A stretch of DNA of 64,000 nucleotides, from positions 124,001-188,000 of the forward strand of contig NZ_JARZHH010000013.1 in assembly GCF_029946515.1 (NCBI RefSeq), given 5' to 3'. The first letter of the stretch is position 1. Each line of letters opens with the position of its first letter. Made by a program: the position numbers and the translations under genes. Below are positions 55,497-64,000 of the stretch, one piece after another. The notes under the pieces were generated by a model. That model did no database searches and had not been told where the DNA came from. It was given only the letters and a program-made list of their open reading frames with translations. The stretch comes from Polyangium sp. 6x1 (GTDB lineage: Bacteria; Myxococcota_A; Polyangia; Polyangiales; Polyangiaceae).

Positions 55497-56808
55497 GTGA
55501 GCAAGGCGAGGGCGAGCGCGGCGGGGAAGACCCAGGAGAAGGCGAAGGCCGGCCCTTCGCCCTCGCCCGCGCGAGCACGCGAGGCGCGCGGCAAGCAGCC
55601 CGAGCCGCCGACGCCGATCCGCGAGGCGATGCCCGCGGCGGCCGAGACGGGCGACAACGACAACGCCTACCGCATCGAGCTGCCGCAGTTCGAGGGCCCG
55701 CTCGACCTCCTGCTGCACCTGATCCAGCAGCACGAGCTCGATATCCTCGACATCCCCGTGAGCTTCATCACGCAGAAGTACCTCGCGTACCTGTCGATGA
55801 TGCGGGCTTTGTCGATTGATCTTGCGAGCGAGTACCTCGTGATGGCGGCGACGCTGACGCACATCAAGTCGAAGATGCTCTTGCCGGCGGTGCCCAAGGA
55901 TCAGGACGGGGATGGGCTGCCGGAGGAGGAGGTCGATCCGCGGGAGGAGCTCGTTCGGCGGCTGCTCGAGTACCAGAAGTACAAGGCCGCGGGGGCGGAC
56001 CTCGCGGAGCGCGGGACGCTCGGCAAGGACATCTTTCCGCGTGGCATCCCGGAGCCCGTGCCGGAGGGGCCGGCGCCGTTCGCGGCGGTGGGGGTGTTCT
56101 CGCTGTTCGAGGCGCTGGACAAGCTGCTCAAGCGCACGAACGTCAAGATCGAGCACCAGGTCAACTTCGATCGGATCACGATCACGGACCGGATCGTGCA
56201 GCTCACGGAGCGGCTTTCGGGGCGGCGTCGCGCGACGTTCGAGGAGCTCGTGCTCGACGATCCGGCGCGGAAGGGCGCGCCGCTCACGCGCTTCGACATC
56301 GTGATCACGTTCCTCGCGATCCTGGAGATGGCGAGGATGAAGCTGCTCCGGATCTACCAGTCGGATCCGCTCGCGACGATCCACCTGGAGCTGTCGGTGC
56401 GGGCAGAGACGAGCGGCGAGGAGGACGAGGGCGACGTATTCCGTGAAGAGCACGGAGAGACCCGTGAAGAGCACGGAGAGACCCGTGAAGAGCGCGGAGA
56501 GACCCGTGAAGAGCGCGGAGAGACCCGTGAAGAGCGCGGAGAGACCCGTGAAGAGCACGGAGAGACCCGTGAAGAGCGCGGCGAGACCCGTGAAGAGCAC
56601 GGCGAGACCCGTGAAGAGCACGGAGAGACCCGTGAAGAGCACGGAGAGACCCGTGAAGAGCGCGGAGAGACCCGTGAAGAGCACGGAGAGATCCGTGAAG
56701 AGCACGACGAGATCCGTGAAGAGCACGACGAGACTCGGGAAGAGCGCGACGAGGTCCGGGAAGACCACGACGACGCTCACGCGCAAGACGGAGAGCCCGA
56801 GGTGAACG

Positions 56809-56819
<11 letters not shown>
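55497..56819 (+). CDS. scpA: Segregation and condensation protein A with heptad-repeat tail
   Basis: About 440 residues; the kleisin subunit of the SMC-ScpAB condensin. The kleisin N-terminal block FEGPLDLLLHLIQQHELDI and IPVSFITQKYLAYL (about 60-105) is diagnostic, and the C-terminal winged helix ends FLAILEMARMKLLRIYQ (about 290). The protein then continues with sixteen 7-residue repeats (consensus TREEHGE/TREERGE) and an acidic end; ordinary ScpA is about 250 residues. The GTG at 55497 is used; ATG 55629 would remove a 44-residue low-complexity head. Its 3' end overlaps scpB by 11 nt. Confidence 0.88.
56439..56774. repeat. 21-bp tandem repeat coding the ScpA tail
   Basis: Sixteen units of exactly 21 bp, consensus CGTGAAGAGCACGGAGAGAC. 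They encode the heptad (T/I)REE(H/R)GE with Asp variants at the end. The His/Arg switch is a single CAC/CGC change. All units keep length 21, as expected for translated repeats. Confidence 0.93.
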
Positions 56820-58578
<1,759 letters not shown>

Positions 58579-58595
58579 GCCTCGGCCAGGTCAGG

Positions 58596-58946
58596 TCACG
58601 TCGAGCCGGACTCCTCGGCGGGGTCCGGGTAGGCCTCGGCGAGCTTGCCGACTTCGCGGCGCAGCTCGGCGTGCGCCACGAGCTTGCGCACGAGCTTCCA
58701 CGTCTCGGGATCCGCGAGCACGGCCATCGGCGACGCCGCCACCGCCCCGCGCCGTGGCTTGCGCACGATCGCCCCTTTCCCCTTGCTCCGGAGCTCCTCC
58801 ATTTTCGTGACGAACCGCTTCGTCGGGAACAGGTCGCCTCGCTCCCACGCGAGCACCGTCTCCTGCTCGAGCCCGAGCGCCGCCGCGAGCTCCTTGGCCG
58901 TGCAATCGAGCTCCTTGCGGAGCGCCTTGATGTCATCGGGCGTCAT
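58596..58946 (-). CDS. XRE-family helix-turn-helix protein
   Basis: A 116-residue regulator with an N-terminal Xre/Cro-type helix-turn-helix (TAKELAAALGLEQETVLAWERGD, described in part; residues about 15-40), then a linker with a basic patch (VRKPRRG) and a helical C-terminus that may dimerise. It resembles the antitoxin/helix-turn-helix group, but no toxin partner lies beside it. It converges with scpB, only 17 bp apart, and is divergent from the lamin-tail lipoprotein gene. Confidence 0.82.
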   Translation of the reverse strand: MTPDDIKALRKELDCTAKELAAALGLEQETVLAWERGDLFPTKRFVTKMEELRSKGKGAIVRKPRRGAVAASPMAVLADPETWKLVRKLVAHAELRREVGKLAEAYPDPAEESGST

Positions 58947-59004
58947 GGGCGCGTAAACCTATCAATTTCACGCAACCCGCGGGGGCCCCGGTCGATGTAC
59001 CGGC

Positions 59005-60543
59005 ATGCAAAACCTCGCACGCCCGTCGCCCTTCCGGCTCGCCCCCGCGCTCCTCGCCCTCGTCGCCGTCGCCTGTCGGACCGATCTGCCGATCCCCGAA
59101 GCCGGTCCAGCGCTGGCAATGCCACAGGCCGGGATCACGGTCGCCTTCGAGCCGGACGCGCCCGTCACCGCGGCGCCTCGCGTGCTCCGGGTGCACGTCG
59201 CCGCGGAGCCGTCGCTCGACGAGGCGCGGCTCTACCTCGTGCGCGGCGAGGTGCGCGACAGCCACCTCCGGCAGATCGAGCGAGACGACGTCTCGAAAGC
59301 GCTCGCCGAGCGGTTCGTGCCGACCGTCCGGTGGCGCGACGACGACGGATCGATCGTGCTCGCGCCGGCGGTGCCGCTCGATCCGGGCGAGACGTACGCC
59401 GTGGCGAGCGGGGAGCCGCGGGCGAGCGTCTCCTTCGTCGTGGAGCCGGCCGAGGCGGCGCCGCTGCTCGCCCGCGCGTGGCCGCCGGTCGAGGCGGGCG
59501 GCGGCGCGGGTCTGTTCGGGCTCTATTGTGGCGACGTGACGCTGCCCGACGTGTCGTTCGAGGCCACGCTCGCGCCGGAAGGGCCCCTCGGCGCGTTCGG
59601 CCGGGGCGTCTCGCCGGCGGGCGCGGGAGGCGCTTGCCTGCGCTTCGTGGGCCGAGGATTCGCGCCGGACGGGGGGCCGTGGGTGCCGCCGCCCGTCGTG
59701 GGGCTACCCGGCCTGCCGTGGCCTCTGCGGATCGATCCGCGGCCGTTCGGGGGCGCGGAAAGAGAGGCCGGGGAGGCGATCGAGGGGCCGCTCGACGAGG
59801 CAACGCTTGCGTGCGCGGCGTTCGAGGTTCCGTTCGGGCCGGGGTGCGTCGAGATCGAGGACGATCGGCTGCTCGGGCGAGCGCCCGAGGCGGCGCTGCT
59901 CTGGGGGATCGCCGGCGAGGGGCTCGACGTGGTGATGACGACGGGCAAAAACGAGCGATTCGTCCTCAAAGGCTTGCCTGCGGCGAAGGACATCACGCTC
60001 GACGTCACGACGATCGACGTGCACGGCCGGCAGCGACGCCTGACCTTTTCCGCGACCACCCTGACCCCGATGCCACACGTCGTGCTGAACGAGGTGCTGG
60101 CGAATCCGCTCGGGCCGGAGCCGGATCAGGAGTGGATCGAGCTCTACAACGACGGCGACGTGGAGGCGGCGCTCGGCGAGCTCGTGATCAGCGATATCGG
60201 GGGCGAAACGGCGCTGCCGGCGGTGACGCTCCCGCCGGGTCGATTCGCGGTGGTCGTGAACGACTCGTTCGCTCCGGACGACGAGATCGACGTGCCGCCG
60301 GCCGAGGACGCAATCGTCGTGCGTGTCCCCGCGCTCGGGAAAAACGGGCTTGGCAATGGGGGCGAGATCGTGCGGCTGCTCGATATGCGCGGACGCATCG
60401 TTTCCAGGTTTCCTGCCATTCCAAAGCCGAAGGCTGGTCAAAGCGTGGTACGTCGGTCACCCGACGCACCAGATGGAGTGAGCGATTCTTTCCAGCTGGC
60501 CCCTCCGACGCCGGGGGCCGCGAACACAGCGTCATTCCCTTGA
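59005..60543 (+). CDS. Lipoprotein with C-terminal lamin-tail domain
   Basis: A 512-residue lipoprotein (lipobox VAVAC, Cys about 24). The N-terminal 330 residues are Ig-like strands with repeated Pro/Gly turns and scattered cysteines (YCGD, ACLRF, LACAAF, GCVEI). Residues about 350-470 form a lamin-tail domain: VVLNEVLANPLGPEPDQEWIE (described in part), ELYNDGD, ALGELVISD and PPGRFAVVVN. LTDs in bacteria occur on secreted and surface proteins and are thought to bind other macromolecules. No signal for enzymatic activity was seen. Confidence 0.82.
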   Translation: MQNLARPSPFRLAPALLALVAVACRTDLPIPEAGPALAMPQAGITVAFEPDAPVTAAPRVLRVHVAAEPSLDEARLYLVRGEVRDSHLRQIERDDVSKALAERFVPTVRWRDDDGSIVLAPAVPLDPGETYAVASGEPRASVSFVVEPAEAAPLLARAWPPVEAGGGAGLFGLYCGDVTLPDVSFEATLAPEGPLGAFGRGVSPAGAGGACLRFVGRGFAPDGGPWVPPPVVGLPGLPWPLRIDPRPFGGAEREAGEAIEGPLDEATLACAAFEVPFGPGCVEIEDDRLLGRAPEAALLWGIAGEGLDVVMTTGKNERFVLKGLPAAKDITLDVTTIDVHGRQRRLTFSATTLTPMPHVVLNEVLANPLGPEPDQEWIELYNDGDVEAALGELVISDIGGETALPAVTLPPGRFAVVVNDSFAPDDEIDVPPAEDAIVVRVPALGKNGLGNGGEIVRLLDMRGRIVSRFPAIPKPKAGQSVVRRSPDAPDGVSDSFQLAPPTPGAANTASFP

Positions 60544-60901
60544 CTACGGAAAAACCGTGCTCCGAGGTGGCCGTGATGGAGAAGGCGTCTTACTTGCCTA
60601 CGAGAGCGAACGTTCCTTGCCTGTACAGACGGGCGGGGACGTCCGCGGGAGCGAGCAGGCGGTGTCGTTCCTACATCGGAGCCAGCGGCCTCAACCTTGC
60701 TGAACCAGCGAGTCAGGAGGCCCGAGCGAAGTGGAGCTGGAGTCAGGGCCTCGGGTGGGCTAGTTAACAAAGCCCGCACCTTCGCAAAAAAGTGCTAGGT
60801 TTGGATACAAAGAGCAACAGGGTGGGGGGCCACCCGCTGGTGTGGTCTGCTGGTCCGGAGGGCTGGACGGGTTGGCACACCTTTCGCGTGGAGTTCGGAC
60901 G
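60544..60901. other. Intergenic region without recognisable gene
   Basis: 358 bp between the lamin-tail lipoprotein and the excisionase-like gene, slightly less GC-rich than its neighbours. An A/T-richer block at 60762-60815 (GTTAACAAAGCC, CGCAAAAAAGTGCTAG, GGATACAAAGAG) is the likely promoter area for the downstream gene, but no clear -35/-10 pair fits. No repeat or hairpin with a T tract was found. Confidence 0.5.
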
Positions 60902-61564
60902 ATGGCCGGAGTACGGGGAGAGAAACTGCTGACCGCGTCCGACCTCGCAGCGCTGTGCGAGGTCGATCTGAAGACCATCCATAACTGGGTGGATCGTGGC
61001 CGGATCGCACATTTTCGCACGCCAGGTCGTCACTTGCGCTTCCGCGCGGCCGACGTGGCGGAGTTCCTGCGAGCTTGGGGCTACAGCGTGCCCCGTGAGC
61101 TCGCGCGGGCGAGCGCGAAGAGCGGGCTCGTGGTGGGCTCGAAGGACACGCTCGCCCATGTCACCCGCGCGCTCGGGGACATGATGCCGCTCCGGGACGT
61201 GAAGCATCCCTACGATGCCCTCGTCCTGGCGGGATCGGACCCTCCGGACGTGTTCATCGTGGACGCGAAAGCGGCCTCGGCGGACGTGGACGTGGCGCAC
61301 TGGATGGAAGCGCTCGAGCGGGCGTGTCGGGATGCGCGTTTCGTCGTGCTGAGCGACGAGGCGGCGGGGCTACCCGCCTTCGCGACGCGCGTCGGCCGGA
61401 CGGACGCGCAGGGCCTTCGGACCCTGCTCGTGCCCGAGCCGGTGGCACCCGTGGCCGCTCCGCCCGGAGCCGTGGCCGCGGCCGCGAATGCAAACGAGCC
61501 GGCAGGGGCGGCGCAGCCCGTGGAAGAGCTGCCGCCGCGCGCCGCAGGCGGTTCGTCGCGGTAA
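60902..61564 (+). CDS. Excisionase/MerR-like DNA-binding protein with degenerate receiver-like domain
   Basis: A 220-residue protein. Residues 8-62 are an excisionase-type winged helix: LLTASDLAALCEVDLKTIHNW (described in part), DRGRIAHFRTPGRHLRF. Residues 75-180 have the strand/helix order of a response-regulator receiver (GLVVGSKDT, DVFIVDAKAA, ARFVVLSDEA), with an Asp in the FIVDA strand but without a clear acidic pair or conserved Lys. The C-terminal 45 residues are Ala/Pro-rich. GGAG 8 nt upstream supports ATG 60902. It could be a transcription factor rather than a recombinase accessory, since no integrase is nearby. Confidence 0.75.
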   Translation: MAGVRGEKLLTASDLAALCEVDLKTIHNWVDRGRIAHFRTPGRHLRFRAADVAEFLRAWGYSVPRELARASAKSGLVVGSKDTLAHVTRALGDMMPLRDVKHPYDALVLAGSDPPDVFIVDAKAASADVDVAHWMEALERACRDARFVVLSDEAAGLPAFATRVGRTDAQGLRTLLVPEPVAPVAAPPGAVAAAANANEPAGAAQPVEELPPRAAGGSSR

Positions 61565-61684
61565 AACGAGATTCGCTCCGCTCGGCTGTCCGACGGAGGG
61601 ACGCGATTGCCGTGACTCGTGGGCCATGCTCGGGCGAGCCGGGCATGGTCCACGAATCTCGCGTGTTCGTCGAGCGAGGGTCGA

Positions 61685-62023
61685 TTAGAGGCGCGAGCCG
61701 CGATCGCGGCATTGGCCGAGGTCGTTCACGTCGCTGACGCAGGCGAGGAGATCGGCCGGATCGGGGCCGTACACGCCACCCGTGCACCGATACTCATCGA
61801 TCACGCAGATGGTGAGATCCTCGTATTCGAGGTCGCAGCCGTAAATGGAGGCGGTCTCCTCGGCGGCGTCGGCCTCGACGATGCACTCGTCATACTCGCG
61901 ATCGTTGCAGTTGGTGCAATCGCAGTATTTTTCGCAGGCGTCCGCGGAGAGGCTGCCGCAGCCGGCGGCGAGGGGCGTGAGCGCGAGGCAAGCAAGAAGA
62001 ATCCAGGGCGTTCGCATGGTCAT
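61685..62023 (-). CDS. Small Cys-rich lipoprotein (paralogue 1)
   Basis: A 112-residue lipoprotein (lipobox LAAGC). The mature part is acidic and has about ten cysteines (CEKYCDCTNC, DECIV, YGC, TIC, YRC, LLAC, QC), so it is probably disulphide-rich outside the cell. It shares the block DECIV...ASIYGC...C...RCxGG with the gene just upstream, a tandem duplication. An AGGAG lies about 5 nt before the ATG, inside the stop region of the upstream gene. Function unknown. Confidence 0.75.
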   Translation of the reverse strand: MTMRTPWILLACLALTPLAAGCGSLSADACEKYCDCTNCNDREYDECIVEADAAEETASIYGCDLEYEDLTICVIDEYRCTGGVYGPDPADLLACVSDVNDLGQCRDRGSRL

Positions 62024-62030
62024 CGCGCTC

Positions 62031-62348
62031 CTAATCTCCGACGCAATCGTTGTAGCTGTTTCGTTCGTCGTCGCAGTCGCCCCGGTGCGTCCAGTTATTG
62101 CCACCGTCGCAGCGGAGCTCCAGCTCCAGGCACGTGAGGTAGGCGTCCCAGCGGTCCTCACAGCCGTAAATCGAAGCGACGTCCTCCCTCGTCTCGTAAC
62201 CGACGATGCAGGCGTCGACGTCCGCGTCGTTGCCGTCGCGGCAAAGCATCTCGTCCTCGCAGAGCGCGCCATACGGGGCGCACCCGAGGCCAGTGGCGGC
62301 CATCACCACGAGGGCGGCCAGACCCAAAGTTCGAGAAAGCGTTCTCAT
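62031..62348 (-). CDS. Small Cys-rich lipoprotein (paralogue 2)
   Basis: A 105-residue lipoprotein (lipobox GLGC) with an acidic, Cys-rich mature part (ALCEDEMLC, DACIV, IYGC, LTC, LRC, GDC, NDC). It is homologous to the gene starting 7 nt downstream. ATG 62348 (MRTLSRTLG) fits a signal peptide; a start at 62363 would add five residues. No family is recognised. Similar short Cys-rich lipoproteins are frequent in myxobacterial genomes, usually without known function. Confidence 0.75.
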   Translation of the reverse strand: MRTLSRTLGLAALVVMAATGLGCAPYGALCEDEMLCRDGNDADVDACIVGYETREDVASIYGCEDRWDAYLTCLELELRCDGGNNWTHRGDCDDERNSYNDCVGD

Positions 62349-62461
62349 TGTTCGAATCTCCAACCTCCGCGCTGGAGACTACGAGAAATCGGACGTCCGT
62401 GCGCGTCAAATTTACGCACACAAACGTGCTTTGTAGCGATTTCGGGGGCTCTCGCGACGAC

Positions 62462-63847
62462 TCAGGACGAGCCGGCGATCGTCATAGAAGAAATTCGCAG
62501 CGTGGGCGAAGCCGTGGAGCTGCGTAGATCGAGGTCGTCGCCGACGGCGTCGATGCGCTGCCAGAGCTGATCGAGGTTCAGCGAGATGGTCACTTCACTG
62601 ACCGGGAACGCGAGCTCACCATTTTCGATCCAGAATCCCGCCGCGCCGCGCGAGAAGTCGCCCGTGACGGGGTTGTAGCCGAAGCCCATCATCTCCGTGA
62701 CGTAGAGGCCACGCTGCGTGCTCTTCACGATGTCCGCGGCCTTCGTCTGCGTGGGCAGGAGCATGAAGTTCGAGGTGGAAGGCCCGACCCCGCCGCCGCC
62801 GCCGCGCGAGGCGCTGCCCGTGGGCGTGCGCCCGAGCTTGCGGCCGCTGTAGCTGTCGCAGAGGTAGGTCTTCAGGATGCCCTGCTCGACCACGAGGTTC
62901 TTGCGCGCCGCGAGGCCCTCGCCGTCGAAAGGACGCGAGCCAGGGGCGCGGAGGACGAGCGGGTCGTCGACGATGGTGACGAGGTCACTCGCGACGCGGC
63001 TGCCCTCGCGGCCGACCAGGTAGCTCGACTTGCGCCAGACGGAGCTGCCCATGATGGCGCCCGCGAGCAGGCCCAGGATGGCGCGCGCCGCGTCGGGGTC
63101 GAAGACGACCGGCGCCTCGCAGGTGGGGACCTTGCGAGCGCCGAGCTTGCGCAAGGTGCGGCGCGTGGCCTCGCGGCCGACCGCCTCGGGCGCGTCGAGG
63201 GCGTCGAGGTGGCGCTTGGCCGTCCAGTGGAAGCCGCGGCGCTTCTTGCCGCCCTCGTCGTCGGCGACGGGCGAGACGACGAGCGAGGCATACGAGCCGG
63301 CATAACCGCCCGTGAAGCCGCCCGAGAGGACGAGCGCGAAGACGCCGGCCGTGCGGCTGAAGGTGGCGCCGTCGCTGTTCGTGATGCGAGGGTCGGCGTC
63401 GCGGGCCGCCTGCTCGGCGCGGCGCGCGATGTCGATGGCCTCGGCCGCCGTGACGTCCCCACCCTTGGGGTCGTAGAGCTCGAGATCCGGGAAGGGGCCG
63501 GTCGCGATGAGCGACGGGTCCGCCGGGCCGGCGAACGGGTCTTCCTGCGAGATGTCGACGAGCTCGAGGGCGTCGCGGACGAAGCGGTCGATGCCCCGCG
63601 CCGTGAGGTCCGAGGTCGAGGTGAGGGCGACGCGGCCCTGCTTGATGACGCGCATGCCGAGGCTCTTGTGCGAGGCCTCCTCGACGAGCTCGGGTTCGCC
63701 GAGGCGGACCTTCGTGCTGAGCTCGGAGCCGGAGCGCGCAATCGCCTCGGCGACGTCGGCGCCGCCCGCACGGGCGCGACGGACGACGTCCGCGGCGAGG
63801 TTCTTCAACTCATCGATCTCGGTCTCGAGCCGGTTCGGCGCGGTCAT
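62462..63847 (-). CDS. pmbA: TldE/PmbA-family protein
   Basis: A 461-residue TldD/PmbA-family protein. Features of the family are an N-terminal helical domain (VVRRARAGGADVAEAIA), GMRVIKQGRVALTSTSDL, a middle VVFDPDAARAILGLL and the C-terminal GLYVTEMMGFGYNPVTGDFSRGAAGFWIENGELAFPV (described in part), which is typical of the TldE half. It lacks the HExxxH zinc motif of TldD, so it should be the non-catalytic partner of a TldD protease that matures peptides or proteins. tldD is not in the window. Length is normal. Confidence 0.92.
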   Translation of the reverse strand: MTAPNRLETEIDELKNLAADVVRRARAGGADVAEAIARSGSELSTKVRLGEPELVEEASHKSLGMRVIKQGRVALTSTSDLTARGIDRFVRDALELVDISQEDPFAGPADPSLIATGPFPDLELYDPKGGDVTAAEAIDIARRAEQAARDADPRITNSDGATFSRTAGVFALVLSGGFTGGYAGSYASLVVSPVADDEGGKKRRGFHWTAKRHLDALDAPEAVGREATRRTLRKLGARKVPTCEAPVVFDPDAARAILGLLAGAIMGSSVWRKSSYLVGREGSRVASDLVTIVDDPLVLRAPGSRPFDGEGLAARKNLVVEQGILKTYLCDSYSGRKLGRTPTGSASRGGGGGVGPSTSNFMLLPTQTKAADIVKSTQRGLYVTEMMGFGYNPVTGDFSRGAAGFWIENGELAFPVSEVTISLNLDQLWQRIDAVGDDLDLRSSTASPTLRISSMTIAGSS

Positions 63848-63887
63848 CGTGGGGGCAGAGCGTGGTGGACAACCGGACGCTCGTCAA

Positions 63888-64000
63888 TCAGCGAGGCCTG
63901 CGGGTTCGACCGAGAAAGCGCGGCGGCTCCTCCGACGGGGGCTCGGACGGCGGCTCCGGCGGCGCAGGCCGTCCAGGGCGTGCGGGCAGGACGCCGGCGA
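63888..64000 (-). CDS. Possible C-terminus of a Pro-rich protein, cut by window edge
   Basis: On the minus strand one frame is open from the right edge to a TGA at 63888. It reads PAPPEPPSEPPSEEPPRFLG and then a basic end (RTRRPR). The Pro/Glu/Ser composition looks like a disordered tail of a real protein, but only about 37 codons are visible and another frame is also open, so this is weak. Confidence 0.3.
   Translation of the reverse strand, partial: AGVLPARPGRPAPPEPPSEPPSEEPPRFLGRTRRPR

Noticed and set aside
26451-56774. Common origin of the two 21-bp repeats (operon gap and ScpA tail)
   Set aside because: Both have period 21 and share CCGTGA and CGGAG, but the rest does not align and one is non-coding. 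The similarity is within what GC-rich simple repeats can show by chance.

Overview
The window is about 70% GC with dense third-position G/C genes. It carries many lipoproteins, two-component and Ser/Thr-kinase-like regulators, a hybrid NRPS-PKS, a type IV pilus minor-pilin/PilY1 operon and condensin ScpA/ScpB with long low-complexity tails. Together these point to a large-genome myxobacterium, most likely Polyangiales (Polyangium/Sorangium-like). That assignment is inferred from gene content and composition, not from a marker gene. No rRNA, tRNA, CRISPR array, transposase or phage gene was recognised.

Layout. 1-4.5 kb: an unknown protein cut by the left edge, a FadL-type outer-membrane barrel and a lipoprotein alpha/beta hydrolase. 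4.6-22.8 kb: a regulatory and secondary-metabolism block. It holds a 1653-residue degenerate-kinase/STAND-ATPase/GAF/PAS/STAS regulator (+). It is convergent with, and overlaps the end of, a minus-strand set: an NRPS-PKS megasynthase (C-A-T-KS-AT-T-TE plus a C-terminal SnoaL/NTF2-like domain) followed by a short-chain reductase. Upstream of these, on the same strand, an RsbQ-like hydrolase is nearly fused to a GAF-PAS hybrid histidine kinase with two receivers and an Hpt domain. 22.8-24.9 kb: a phosphoesterase lipoprotein and a small lipoprotein. 24.9-30.7 kb: a minus-strand acyl-CoA catabolic operon (SDR, RidA, MarR, enoyl-CoA hydratase, acyl-CoA dehydrogenase, OYE-type flavin oxidoreductase). 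It has stop/start overlaps, two minisatellite arrays between genes and a promoter with a palindrome in its spacer. 30.9-38.1 kb: envelope and housekeeping proteins (lipase-like lipoprotein, SUKH-like protein, TPR protein, GT-C membrane protein, lipase, small outer-membrane protein).

38.5-41.5 kb: the glycine cleavage genes gcvT-gcvH-gcvPA, without gcvPB. 41.6-49.0 kb: a tightly overlapping minor pseudopilin operon (fimT-pilV-pilW-pilX-pilY1-lipoprotein) with a sigma-54-like promoter at its head. 49.1-53.3 kb: a lipoprotein, a membrane-anchored parvulin, a MaoC-type hydratase and an outer-membrane barrel. 53.3-58.6 kb: a zinc-ribbon Ser/Thr kinase divergent from scpA-scpB. 58.6-64 kb: an XRE regulator, a lamin-tail-domain lipoprotein, an excisionase-like DNA-binding protein, two paralogous Cys-rich lipoproteins, a TldE/PmbA protein and probably the tail of one more gene.

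The most unusual structure is a family of composite palindromic intergenic elements at 33.7-34.1, 38.1-38.56 and 52.08-52.5 kb. Two copies are about 400 bp long and similar throughout. They share 12- to 13-bp hairpins with variable 3-nt loops and a central domain closed by a stem that shows a compensatory base change. The third is a partial copy with an 88-bp hairpin module repeated three times.
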